Shown: positions 9,522 to 20,396, counted from the stretch's first letter. The stretch: 27,978 nt of DNA from Bimuria novae-zelandiae CBS 107.79 (GCA_010015655.1 ML976693.1:68336-96313); one strand, 5' to 3'. The notes: generated by a model from the sequence alone, not told the origin. Numbers and translations are program-made.

Positions 9522-10563
9522 TTTTGCGACTCGTGTAGGTTGGAAAGGGGGCCGTATGATGGGAAGTGAAGATAGGCAGCCTACAGCTGTCTCAACCAAG
9601 TGTTGTAACGTCAAGCGTATGGGAACGACGAATTCAATACTCTTGTGATAAGGAGGATAGATTGGTCAATCGATAATCTGCTGAAGGAGTATGGAGGAGC
9701 TATCTATATGCCCACCCGGAGTTTGCTGACTACTCCTACAAAACTAACCACATCATACAAACATGTGCAATCACGGGAAAACAAGTCATCAGCTGTCTGG
9801 AAAGCAACAAACCGTAGTTCACCGGTAAGTACACGGTCACCTGGCGTGGCAAACACATGAGCGGTGAGCGACTACCCGACGAGCTGTGAGCGGCCGATCC
9901 GATAACCATCACATAACAACCGTCACCTGATCGCCACACCGTTACACTGGCTCGTTCAAGGACAGCAGATATGCAGATAAGGTTAGCTAACAAACACCAC
10001 ACCATAAGTGGACCTGCAGGTGAGGTCATGGAACGATATTCGTAGAACTTCAGTTTCGCAGCAGTAGCGGTAAGGCAACGATATGTATCTACAATAGGTA
10101 GTCCACGTTTCACCAACAGACTGTCAACTCCTCCGTGGGCAGGTTTGCACACATTCTCACGAGAATCTTCTTGCATGGGTGCGGACCCCTCTCTGCCTTA
10201 CAAAAATACAGCAGGCTAACCAAAGATGGTAGAAATTTAATTACACCAACGCAGACACTCATTCTAATGGGATGCACGTCATAGGCTGGATGTCTAACAT
10301 GTTAACTGCACGCCGGTACGATCCCGACGCAATCCCTACAGACGTAGTCGGGAGCTGCGCTGTATGGCGAAGTTGCACAATGCATCTGCGCGGCAACAGC
10401 GAGATAGGGGCGTAATCTGCCAGGGGACAGAAGAAGGGTGCGGGTGTCTGATAGCCGAAGATAACAGAAATAGTCCACTGGTTGAAATGCCTATAAGGAT
10501 TGATCAATAGGAAAAATACAATTAAGCGCAACGTGCCGTAACAGCTCTACAACGCCAGAACCA
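9522..10563. other. Intergenic stretch, only a weak secreted-protein candidate
   Basis: Apart from the low-confidence minus-strand candidate at 9704-10029, no frame shows a recognisable domain. It lies between the 5' end of the dynamin-like gene and the ankyrin relic and should include the dynamin promoter; no clear TATA element was found. Confidence 0.4.
9704..10029 (-). CDS. Possible small secreted protein (weak)
   Basis: ATG at 10029 opens a frame whose first 30 residues (MTSPAGPLMVWCLLANLIC...) look like a signal peptide. A 44-nt intron, 9840-9797 (GTGACC...TTTCCAG), would join it to TADDLFSRDCTCLYDVVSF and a stop at 9704-9706, giving 93 residues with four cysteines after the signal. Without splicing the frame ends at 9736. 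A longer start at 10176 is also possible. The support is only the hydrophobic start, the Cys spacing and a plausible intron; no family is recognised. It may well be chance. Confidence 0.2.
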
Positions 10564-10860
10564 TTATAGAGAAGTATCGGCGCCCGCATCTAGCAGCAGC
10601 TTCACTATGAGCTTGTCGCCTCGATATCCTGCTGCCTGGAGTGCGTTGCCGTACTCTCCCCTTTACGCGTTAAAATGGACACCTGCATTAAGCAGCAACC
10701 TCACCGGTCTGCTTGTTGCCCCTGTATGTAGCCGCCTGGAGTGCGTTGCCGTACTCTCCACCTTGCGCGTTAGTGTTGACGGCTGCAGCAAGCAGCAACT
10801 TCACGATCCGCTCATTGCCCCTGTATGCAGCCGCCTGGATGGTGTTACCATAACGTCAGT
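10564..10860 (-). pseudogene. Ankyrin-repeat remnant of a broken NLR
   Basis: Three 33-residue ankyrin repeats can be followed on the minus strand, each starting YGNxxQAAxYRGN and ending with KLLLxAG-type helices. They are nearly identical to each other at the nucleotide level, as expected for a recently amplified ankyrin array. They are broken by a frameshift in the second repeat and by a TAA where the first copy has CAA (NAQGGEYG versus NA-stop-RGEYG). The array ends at TAA 10566-10564. It directly follows the NB-ARC relic on the same strand, so both are best read as one NB-ARC-ankyrin gene with a large internal deletion between them. Confidence 0.75.
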
Positions 10861-10891
10861 CACTGCGTGGCGACGTATTGAGTCATGTGGG

Positions 10892-11796
10892 TCAGTCGGT
10901 AATTGAGCGGGTAGGTAGGTATCGAAGGTCGTTGATGTACGCAGCCGCTTGGGTAATCGCAAGAGGTATACCGTTAAGCACGCGCAGCAGCTCTATAGCG
11001 TTATCTTTATTTAGCGGGTCGCACAGCTTGTTGCGGAGCGGCTGCTGGCCTTCGCTCTCGTCCATCGCCAGCACCTCCTTGATCTTGTTGTAGCCCCCCG
11101 CCAGCCTGGCCGCCGCATCTTTGTTCCGCGAGGTGCTCAGCACCGCTCCGTTGCGGCTTTGTGGTAGGTACGTGGCCAGCGGTGTCTATGCGCTCGCGTC
11201 TTGTCTCGCTTCGCCGGCTCTGCCGCGACAGAAAGAAGGTCTCCGCGTCGTTAACGTTATCGACGACTATCACCCATCGTCCGTTCATCTCGTCCCGCAG
11301 CTAGTCGCTGACCAGCCGCAGCACGTTCACCTTCGGGTCGCTCCTTCCCGGCAGCTCCATCTGCGATGTCTCTGTACGCTTCCTCGAACCGAGCGTGGGT
11401 GATGGCGTGCCCCCAGAAGACGAACGTGTACGGGATCGCATCGCGGATGCTGTGGGCGTACTGTATGGCGAGCAGCGACTTGCTGTAGTCTGTTAGTATT
11501 ATAGGGTGCACAGAGATGGTCCCGCGCACTTGTCGCGCACCCACGCGACGATCGCAGGCCGGTCGACGAAGTTGGGGTCCGGCGCAAACTGCACCGTCGA
11601 GAAGGGCTCGCGCGGTCAGGTGGGTTGATCTACTTACTGGTGTTAGTAGAGAGACTCTAGTGATAGCGCACCTACGCAGTGTTGGCGGGCAGCCGGGGTT
11701 GAAGTTGGTCGCCCCGCCCGCCGCGGTATGGGTCCCTTGTATCACATACTGACCATCGATCTGCGCCCGGAACGCGTGTCTTGATTTTCCCTCCAC
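10892..11796 (-). pseudogene. NB-ARC (NLR) remnant with destroyed P-loop
   Basis: The minus strand shows, in order, a linker (EPFSTVQFAPDPNFVDRPAI), the NB-ARC start (AIQYAHSIRDAIPYTFVFW), Walker B (WVIVVDNVNDAETFF), an ARC segment (STSRNKDAAARLAGGYNKI) and the GIPLAITQAAAYIN motif, so the subfamily is clear. It is disabled many times: a TGA in the linker, a P-loop reading ILTDYSKS where the family has GGxGKS (about 11476-11505), TAG at 11303-11301 where Trp is expected, and frame changes near 11360 and 11140. Many changes are G-to-A or C-to-T, as RIP would produce. A probable intron with a perfect TACTAAC branch site lies near 11630-11670. After AAAYIN the sequence jumps to the ankyrin repeats, so most of the winged-helix and linker region is deleted. 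The N-terminal effector domain is not recognisable. Confidence 0.8.
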
Positions 11797-11927
11797 TAGT
11801 GAAGAGAATAGCTAGCTCCTTCTTGTCATACCCTTGTGCTAATGGGGTTCATGTCTACATAGAGAAAGAATCCAAGGCTTGCGAAGGCTGCGCATTGGCA
11901 TTAAGCCATATATTGCCTTGCCATTCT

Positions 11928-12884
11928 CTAGAAATCTCCAACGAACTCACCGCCATCCTCCATAAACTTGACAAATTCATCACATTTTCCGATTGTGTCA
12001 ATCTCGCACACAATATATTCGACCACGAGCTCCCTCAGCTCATCCAGACTCCCAGCATCACCCCTATCCGGTAGATCCGGGTTCGAGTACGCGTATCTCG
12101 CGAGCTCTATAATATCTCCAACGCGCTGTGTATACAACTTGAAGCCCATGAGTGTCTTATGCAGCTTGTCGAGGGTTAGCGCTTTGAGTGACGTTATCAG
12201 ACGAAGAGTCGCAAAACAGTAGAGTCGTGCGTGGGCGAGGAGGACTAGCGTGAAGTTTTAGTGCACCGCACTATTTAGTTTCGGTTCAAAGTGCTGAAGA
12301 ATTAAAACTTTAGTATCGCTGTCCTTCAGGAAGTTCCAGCTATTAAACTGAGTCCGTAACAGTGTTCGAGAAGGAGTCCTTGTTTCGTGTTATGTGTCAA
12401 GTTCTTCATACGCCTCTGCAGAAGATTCTGGCTCAGGAGCAGGCTCCGGTGCAGCAGGAGGCTCAGCCCAGTCCCAGTTCCGAGAAGCCACTCGCCCCTT
12501 CTTGCCCTTTTTCTTCTTAGATGTGGCATCAAAGACTCCCCCCCATTCATTGTCATCCCTGTCCTGTTAATTCATAAAAGGTGTAGAGCTCGATTCCAGC
12601 GGCACTTCTTCCCACGGAGGTACCGTGTAGTCCCCGCGGTAAGCATATTCGCAAAACCAGATAAAATCGTCGACCTGAACATCTTCGAGTCTCGCGCATC
12701 GCTTTTCGGATTCCTCCATTCCACCATTAATGAGCGCATCTAGTTGTTCACTAGTAGCGGCAATCGCAGCTGCATGCACCACGATAGGCTTTCCCTCATT
12801 ACCAACAAAGAAGGTAAATTGAGGTGATTGGATGAAGCTGCTAGACTTTAGCTCAACCGAGTTAATCCTTAGAATAATTAGAAC
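11928..12884 (-). pseudogene. BTB/POZ-domain protein with three in-frame TAA stops
   Basis: One frame can be read from about 12884 down to 11928. It starts with a typical fungal BTB opening (SPQFTFFVGNEGKPIVVHAAAI), continues with DDFIWFCEYAYRGDY, a Lys-rich and Pro/Glu-rich linker (TSKKKKGKKGRV), then the post-BTB helices (HARLYCFATLRLITSLKALT, DIIELARYAYSNPDLPDRGD, LVVEYIVCEIDTIGKCDEF). The frame is interrupted only by TAA at 12569-12567, 12392-12390 and 12260-12258, with no frameshift. All three are one C-to-T change from CAA, as RIP would produce. No ATG lies before the BTB start, so an upstream exon is missing or lost. Fungal BTB proteins of this type are often expanded and unnamed; they may act as ubiquitin-ligase adaptors. 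Confidence 0.85.
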
Positions 12885-13368
12885 CTACTCCTTAAAGGTT
12901 GGCGCCATTTGTGCTTGTCAGCTTTTAGGTGGCTCTTAAAGGGTTAAGAGCTTGAAAGTGAGTTCTTATTCTATGTCAACTCGCCATGTGAAAGTCTCAG
13001 GAGACAGACGGCCAGATGCGGGGTTATGCATCGAACACCTACGTGCTACACAGTGACTGGCTGTCGAAAACCGATTATGTAACACAGCATTAACGTACCC
13101 GGCAAGCGAGTCGCCCAGGCAAGGGAATTGCCCACCCCACCAATTTTCGCGCCTTTGTAGCGACCTATCTTAACGTAGGTGACTGACGTTGCGCACTAGA
13201 GTCGACACACTCTTGCACTATCTCTTTCTCCGAGACTCCTCGCCCACCCCGTTCTACATGTACAGATAACAATACACGTGCGATCTCCACACAGCGCCTT
13301 GAGGAAGCATGAACAAGACATGCTGAGAAGGAGGATAAATTGGCTGATACTATACTAGCAGCCTCAAT
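12885..13368. other. Intergenic stretch between BTB relic and DUF3435 gene
   Basis: No supportable gene. A perfect 8-bp inverted repeat (GCTCTTAA, loop AGGG, TTAAGAGC) lies at 12932-12951. The 3' flank of the DUF3435 gene is in this interval. Confidence 0.5.
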
Positions 13369-15818
13369 TTATGCAGCGCGCAATGAGACGGTACCGTGGA
13401 CTTCATGCGCATGTCGCTGCCAGTGCATCTTGTGCTCAATGTCGATCTGGCAGAGGCCGCACCTAAGGACATCTCCGTCCCGTACATTTGCTAGGTGTCT
13501 TCTCATAAAATGTTTGCTAAGATCGCCTGGGGTATGAAACGAGTGTGTGCGCTCAGCCGTCGGCAATTTCTCGTTGCCTAGGCATACGAAACATATCCTC
13601 GGCCTCTTCTCCTTGTATACCGACACCTTGGCTGCTTCTAACTCTTTATCGACCTTGCGCTGTAACTCCTCTTCCCTAGTGACCAGTGGTACGACATGAC
13701 CCTTCGATTGCTTCAGTCGAGAAAGGTGTATTCCACCCTCTTCAATTCCGCAGTAATCCATGACGGCACGGATGGCCCTGTTGCGCCGGTTAACTTCCTC
13801 TTCTAGGGATGTTCCTGGTTGGGTCAGGACGGCGTCAACCAATGCTTTCTGGGCCGGGAGCATAGCGCCACAAGACATCGCCGCTGCCGCAACGTCTTTG
13901 GCTTCGATGCCAGCAAGCTGTTGCTCAACATCGCGCACGGGTTGCTCATACTCCCAGCGCTCTTTAATCTCCTGGAGAAGAGCATGCCGCAATCGCTGCC
14001 TTGTCTGGTTAATCTTGCGATTAAGCGCTTGGTAGCGCGAATGTCTTGTTCCAAGGCTACGTTTGAGTTGCTCCCGCTGCGCCAGCAGCGAGCGAACGAT
14101 AGGATCATCGTTTACCGATGCCGATTGCTCCGGTGTGAGGCTTCTTGGCCTTCGAGCATCGATCGATCGACTCATTGTGCAAGCTGCTCGCATCAACGCG
14201 TCCTGGGGCTGTATGCCTTGCACGACCGCCTGCGTATCTACCGTGACACGTCGCGACAGGTAGTGCTTTAAGAACGTCCGTATGTTGGCATGTCCTATTA
14301 TTAGGTTTTGCATGGCCTCGCTAACGTTGCCTATATATACGTTAGTTCTTAATCTGCTAGGACTGGTAGCTGAGGCTGATGTTATTATTCTCGTTAAATG
14401 CCTTGCCTCCAGCGTAGCGTAGTGAATAGGGTCGGGTGATCTGTGCAAACCTTGTGATTTCCCTAAGGGATTTAATCCAAGGCCGTAACGTAGAGTCTGG
14501 GAGAGGTTTATCCTTAGAGATGACCCAGCCTTCTGGAGTCCTCTCCGCCATGCGGAAGACGGGAATGTCATCTAGTTTTCGATTAAGACGCAATGGGAGC
14601 TCATTGCGCTCTGGCGGGATAGAGAGCCTGCTTAGCTCTTCTGGAGATGTCAGATTATACGCAGCAAACGCCCCGTCGTGGAAGAGCATCCCGAGTAGGA
14701 ATACGTGGGGGCTGAAGGTAAGGGTCTCGTCATAGATAACTTCAGGAATAGGGAAAGTGTTCCTAACTAAATTATTAGTATCTCTAAAAGACAAATAGAT
14801 CTTAGAAGAAAAAAAAACTTGCATATCTTTAATCCCAAGAAACTCCTTTGTGAATTCAAAGGTTAGCTCGAGTAACACCCGATGAGGCCCACCCTCTGGA
14901 TCCCGGAGTAGCGTAACCTGGACATGCCGATAGCAGAGGCTAAGAAGCGCTTTTGGCCGATTTGCCGTAAAACCGCCGAGTTGTAGGTAGACTTGGGTTT
15001 GTATCCGATAGCGTCCGTGGGAATATCGCTTTTCAGTTGTTACAAGGTTCGTCTCTAGGACTCGAGTGAGGTCCTCCACGTACATACAGGCCTTGTCTCG
15101 GCCTATCTTCTTTAAGCCATGCTTTTTGGCTAGCTTTCGTAACACCTGCGATGCAGCTTAGACGTGTTATAGGGTGAAGAAGGTATGGAACAAGAGGCAG
15201 GACAGACCTTATGCATGCTCCGGTTCATCTTCCCGTCTAGCTTAAGACTTGTTGCTCTCTCGTATACGAGGCGGTACACCTTCCAGTACGTCCCAAGGGA
15301 GCTGGCGAACTTGATACCCTGGCGTTTCCGACCTCCCTTTCCTTGACGCTGATCGAGTAGCTAGTTGAAGAAGGTGTATAGGGTGCGGACGGACACGGTC
15401 GCATGGGAGCGGAGGTCTGTTCTTCCTAGGTAGGTCCAGCATCTATCTCGTGTTAGCATCGCATTTCTTAGTCCAAAGAGTAGGAGCGTGTGACTTACTG
15501 GTTCCATTGGTCTTCGATACGATCTAGTAGATGGGTACTGCTCTCCTTATAGTCCTCCTTGGTGTACTCTCTTTCGTCAAACGTTTCCAGCATGCTGGTG
15601 TAGTGCTCAGGCGGATGATTCTTATCAGCAAAGAGCCATGCTTGGTCCTCTACCTCTTCGCCTTGCTTGCCATCCTCGTTACTGCACGTTTCGTTGTCTG
15701 TGAGGTCCGTGTCTGACGTGACACTGCCGTCGGCATTAGACTCGGTATATTCGCTCCCGTCTGAGGAATCGTCGCTGGGTAGACGACGTCGCATGTTGCG
15801 TCGGTGCGGGGGGTGCAT
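13369..15818 (-). pseudogene. DUF3435 tyrosine recombinase (Starship captain type) with zinc-finger tail, disabled
   Basis: Exons 15818-15499, 15442-15208, 15145-14823, 14762-14386 and 14330-13369 stay in one frame of about 738 codons. Introns: 15498-15443 (GTAAGT), 15207-15146 (GTCTGT...CGCAG), 14822-14763 (GCAAGT...GTTAG, a GC-AG intron of 60 nt) and 14385-14331 (CTAAC branch, TATATAG). An acidic N-terminus leads into DUF3435: Arg in FTANRPKALL (14959), the box-II-like YSLR (14428-14417), GHANIRTF and the candidate nucleophile Tyr in LKHYLSRR (14262-14260). The C-terminus has C-x2-C and C2H2-like units (CFVCLGNEKL, RCGLCQIDIEHKMHWQRHAHEVH). DUF3435 recombinases move Starships and sit at their 5' edge, transcribed inward. 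Two lesions: TAG at 15363-15361 (after TLYTFFN) and a last-intron donor reading AATAAC where GGTAAC is expected. Catalytic residues survive in sequence, but normal protein is unlikely. Confidence 0.85.
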
Positions 15819-16362
15819 GGGCGTATCGGATGATAGGTATCGGATGATAGGTAGGGCGGCTATTTGAGTATATGAGCGAGAGAAGAGGCGGTCCTTGCTC
15901 GTGGTTCTGTGAAGGGCGAGGAAACCGCTTTAAGTACGCCGCCAATAGGGCGGCCTCGGCTTGGGTCAGCATGCTGCTGGTGACAAGAATAGCGAGTGGT
16001 GTCGAGAGCTGCGCCCTACCCTCGCGTTCCTGGCAGCAGGGGGGGAGAGCCCGGACGAGAGTGCCATGGCGATGGCGATGAGGTATCCGTGCGAGGGAAA
16101 GGAGAGCGCGTGGTGTTTTGAAACGCAGGATGTAATGTGATCTGGGCGCTGTTGGATTGTGAATGCGTGCCGAGAGCTCTGCTGCTGAACATCCTCGAAA
16201 TTGGGGGTCGTAGCGCGACCACGCTAGCTGAAGTGGGTAATCCGGAGAGCACGTGCGCCCGAGGTGTTCGGCGCATGAGTAGGGAGGTTTAGTGGCAAGT
16301 CAGCGTCAGAAAACGGCAGCACGGGCACCCGAAATCGGCAGCCAAAATGCCGTTGGATTGTT
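15819..16362. other. Upstream region of the DUF3435 gene, candidate element edge
   Basis: GC-rich, with no supportable gene. It holds the tandem 14-mer at 15823-15850 and CGGCAGC twice (16314-16320, 16336-16342), the second forming a small hairpin with TGCCG at 16348-16352. Composition flips to AT-rich right after this, near 16362. Confidence 0.5.
15823..15850. repeat. 14-bp tandem duplication just upstream of the DUF3435 start
   Basis: GTATCGGATGATAG occurs twice in direct succession, ending the 5' leader within 5 bp of the ATG at 15818. It may be slippage or an element-end subrepeat. Confidence 0.85.
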
Positions 16363-16677
16363 TAAGGTAGTTATTAAATATTCTGTTTAGCGATAGCTTT
16401 CTAGTTAGTAATTCTAAAGTATTATTTAACTTTAGTATAAAAAGTATCGTAATCTTTCATAATCTTATCTATAGTATCGCCTTCTATATTAGCTCTAGCT
16501 AGATATTAATTAATGTAAGGATAAATCTACTTAAATATATCTCCCTATATATAGGTAGAAGTAAATATAGTCTTATTACTGTCTTTTTATTCTTTTTTTA
16601 TTCCGTAAAAGTATAGATTAAGTTGCAAAATCTATAGTTCTATATAATTATATTTATTATAAAAAAATTAGGCTTCC

Positions 16678-16936
16678 TGTCCGTACGCAGGGGCGATACG
16701 GCGAAGGGTATTCTATAAGGCCCAACAAGTGATTACGTGGTTGTCTTATGTAATGTCCGTGCGTAGCTCGCTTCCTAAAATATTGCCACCTTCGTTCGTA
16801 CAATAGAGAAATAGAGTAATTACATAAATTAGTTATCCTCTTTATTACTCCGTACGCTGTGCACACTGTATAAACCTTATACCTTATTATACTCTACTTA
16901 CCCTATGTATAGCTAGCTATAAGAGCCCTATTAACA
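16678..16936. repeat. 5' LTR of the Copia-type element
   Basis: 259 bp, TGTCCGTACG...CTATTAACA. Its end (CCTATTAACA) is the uninterrupted version of the site where the two pogo-like elements sit in the 3' LTR. Differences from the 3' LTR piece are mostly C/T. Confidence 0.8.
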
Positions 16937-17859
16937 CTAATTAGTAATTAACTAGTAAGGTTAACCGCAAATTAGCAAGAAGAAAGATAAAAGTTAATTT
17001 AAGTAAATAGGTTCTTTTATTTTATTACCTATCTTAACTAATAGAGGTCGATTTCTTAATTGCATAGAGAAGACTTAGTACTACTTGCAGAACTAGCATA
17101 AGGGAGCAGATAGTGCTATAGTAAGGACACTATATAAAAAGAGAGAAAGACCGTACGACAAGCACTACCTAATAATAAGGCTATATAAATAAGTAACTAG
17201 CTACAACCCTCTATACAAAACTAATTAATTAATTAAATAATATAAACCTATAATATTACGCTATTAGTTACTAGACTTTTTACCCTAAGTAGTAGTTATC
17301 CTATATAATATAAAAAGCTAGGATAATATTTATATATATAAATAATACGCAAAGGATATAAGGATATTAATAGTAACACTAATAAGGAATACTAACCTAG
17401 AATTCTAAGAGGATAGAATTAATATAATATTATTTACGTATAGGTAATAGTTATCGTACGCAGAATACGTTATTACTAGTTTTTATATAATAATTATAAC
17501 TAAAGCGTAACTCCTTTTGGTATATTAAGAAGACTTTAATAGATAGATATAAATATACTTTAATAAGCTTAACCGTGCGTTTAAGCGGGAATTACTATAA
17601 GTACTAATAAATAAAAACGTTACGCCTTTATCTAATAGTAGCGTAATAATAGCTATAAAGCTATATAATGCACTGCAAGGGAAAGCTATTACACCTAAAA
17701 AGATCTATACGTAACCTCTATCGTAATATAAGGCTCTATACAGAAGTAGACTAAACGTAATACTACTAATTACTTTAAAAGTACTAGAATTCCCTGCTCT
17801 AGCACCTTAACTAGCGCTATAATAGTTACTATATAAATAACCTATACTATTTTATCCAG

Positions 17860-18395
17860 CGCCTGCCCTATATCCCTAATTATACGTACCACCGCCTACT
17901 ATAGCGTACGCGCCACTATAAGTACCCCTAGTCTAATACCTATAACGTTATAGCCTGTACGAACTACCACCTACTAGGAAATTTATTAATAAAAGACTTT
18001 TAGTAGATAAGATTATATAATTTTACAAGACATAAAAGAAGGATAATAACTATACTAGTTAACTATATAATATTCTTATAGATAAGACTAGAATCTTTAT
18101 AGATCTCTGCCGACGATTGGATATCTAGGAAACCCAGTACGTAGACATTTTTCCAGACATCTTAGCAGGCTGTGCGAACATGTACTACCTGCATAATATA
18201 GGACCAGGACATATCTAGAAGTATCTATACGAAGCTCTAAGCAACCATTTTAATATAAACGTAAATTATAGTTAATACTAAACTAACTAGATAATAATAA
18301 CCTTCGCACGATACTAATAAGAGAATCTTAATAAAAATTTACACGAAGTTCTAAAAATAATAATTAACAAGCTTACGCTTGCTTAAAGAGTAATT
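17860..18395 (+). pseudogene. Copia-type gag remnant
   Basis: With stops ignored, the plus strand reads a Pro/Tyr-rich start, then TRIFIDLCRRLDI, ETQYVDIFPDILAGCANMYYL, HNIGPGHI and NHFNINVNYS, then ENLNKNLHEVLKIIINKLTLA. This matches the gag region of fungal Ty1/Copia retrotransposons, which forms the particle capsid. Many TAA and TAG codons interrupt it, as expected after RIP. The gag ends abruptly near 18395 where LTR sequence begins, so the rest of the polyprotein was deleted before or after mutation. Confidence 0.65.
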
Positions 18396-18507
18396 ACACG
18401 AACTAGTTGCCCTCCCTATTACTCTATACGCTGTGCATACTGTATAAACCTTATACCTTGCCGCACCATGCTTATCCCATGTACAGCTAGCTGTCAGAGT
18501 CCTATTA
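18387..18507. repeat. Partial 3' LTR of the Copia-type element
   Basis: Aligns to 16811-16932 or so of the 5' LTR with mainly C/T differences; it is interrupted at the TA of 18506-18507 and resumes as TAACA at 22251-22255. Confidence 0.8.
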
Positions 18508-20396
18508 CTCGCCCCACACGCCAACCGGAGGTTGGCCCTGCGCAGCCCAACGTAACTTCGTAGCCTAACGTAACTTTGTATAGAGAATTGAAATTAATCC
18601 AGTCTTTTGACAGCGTAGACTTCAATTATATAGGCTAATATACAGTGGAGTTGGTGTAGCAAGTAGGGCAGGATCTACAGTTATCTCTCTAAGAGATAGG
18701 ACCTATTAGGGCTAATTTTATAGGCTCTACAAGTAGGCGTCTTTATACGTTTTTACAGCCTTTCGAGCAACCTTTTAAGCCTTAAGCTCTATATATTAAT
18801 TAATTACTTATTACGCTACTTTAATAGTTACTACGCTACCTTTTTATACTAGCCTTTTATCTTTAATCTGCCTTTTTTAGCGTTATTAAGCTGCTACGGT
18901 AATATCTATAAGGTCGCGCTAGGCTAGCGCGAGACTATTAATTAGTAATTACGAGCTTTCTAGGAATTTTATAAGCCTCCTGCTTAATATATTGCTTCTC
19001 TCTAGGGCGCGCGACATTTTTTAATGCTGCCGCTAATATACTGTAGGTGTATTAGCGATAGGGCTCGAATTAATAGCGGATAGAACTAATGGGGATAGCG
19101 TCTAGATAGGTGCTGGCAGCTTTATATAAATAAGCTCTAAATTAAATAAAAAGATCTTAGCTTTCTCTTAGGCGCTTAGGATTATGCTGCGCTTAAATAT
19201 ATTTATCCTAATCCTATAGATTGCATGTAGAAATTCGACTTTGTTAAAGTCTATGCAGCCAGTTCGGGTGGCCATCTCTATAGCCTTTTTATAATTCTAC
19301 TTTAATAGCTGAAAACAGACGACGTCTAGAGGCTGTAGATAATGTAATAAATATAGTAATAGTAAGAAGGGGAGTATCTTATAATTATCGTAGAACTATA
19401 TAAACTCGATAGTAAGGTAGCTACTAAATCTATTAAATATAAGTAATTACTATACGCCTTTCTAGCGCGCGCGCGTTTGTATTTTAAAAAACTTTAGCTA
19501 CTCTATTAAGATAGAGTTATTAGCGTATCCTAATGTTAATATAGCAATTATATAGCTATTAGGCAGCGCCGTATTTGTATACTAGTAATAAAGGTAATTA
19601 ACGGCCTGTATAATAAGCATAGGTTCGAGCACCTCTCTATTGCTAAAGATTAATTTAATACTTATAATATAATCGCGTGACGTCTCTGACGCAGAGATAT
19701 AGGGATAATTAAACTCTATAGTAATAATCTATTAATTACCACTAACGCCTATGCGGAAGCCAGTTTCGTCTATATTATAGGTGTCTAATAGGGTGACGCC
19801 GTAGGTGTATATTACCTTTTTAAGCTTAATAAAATAATGGCTATAAGCTTCAAACGTCGCTATTACTATACAATTAATATGCTACGACTTCTGCTTTATA
19901 CGGCGATAGTTTAGATTTCTTAATAGCTATCGCGATAGCTAGTCCTTGCTAAGTAAGGGAACTCTGCTATTAGGATGCGCGCGATTAAGGATATATTAAG
20001 TAGCACCTTTTAACTATGGCATAAGGCATAGCATGCTAATAGTGTCGCAGTAATATATATATAACTTTAGCGCTTCATCCTGGGTCTCTAAGAGTCGTAG
20101 ATTCGTGCCACTATAGTCATGGCGGCTGATCCAGCCTTCAGCGCGCGCTCAAAGTCGCGAAACAGGCACGCTCCATTCGCGTGCTGCAGCTGCAAAATTG
20201 GGTATTTCTAAGCTAGAAAAACTAGAGAGATAATTAGAGATACGCTGCTTAATTTTATAGCTCTTACTATAATATTTAGGCATAGTTATAGGTTATTTAT
20301 TAAGAAAATAGAAAAATCCGCGACGAAAAGTTACGTTGGGCTGCGAAGTTACGTTGGGCTGCGCAGGGCCAACCTCCGGTTGGCGTGTGGGGCGAG
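18508..20396 (-). mobile_element. pogo/Fot1-like DNA transposon A, RIP-degraded
   Basis: 1889 bp with terminal inverted repeats of about 69 bp (18508-18576 and 20328-20396) starting CTCGCCCCACACGCC. They differ at only two sites, both C/T. Each TIR holds a 7-bp hairpin (GCCAACC-GGA-GGTTGGC) and two copies of an AGCCCAACGTAACTT subrepeat. TA flanks both ends (18506-18507, 20397-20398), as expected for Tc1/mariner-pogo elements. The transposase is on the minus strand from ATG 20283: MPKYYSKSYKIKQRI, an HTH region (EIPNFAAAAREW), then YNIDETGFRIGV with the first catalytic Asp (about 19776-19759). Many stops interrupt it, so it is dead. Confidence 0.85.

Noticed and set aside
12060..12095. GGTTCGA-like tRNA T-loop
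   Set aside because: No acceptor stem or anticodon arm around it, and it lies within the BTB coding sequence.
9650..13343. A 16-bp near match, AAGGAGGATAGATTGG at 9650 and AAGGAGGATAAATTGG at 13328, as possible element ends
   Set aside because: A pair of 16-mers with one mismatch is expected by chance a few times in a window of this size, and there is no other support.
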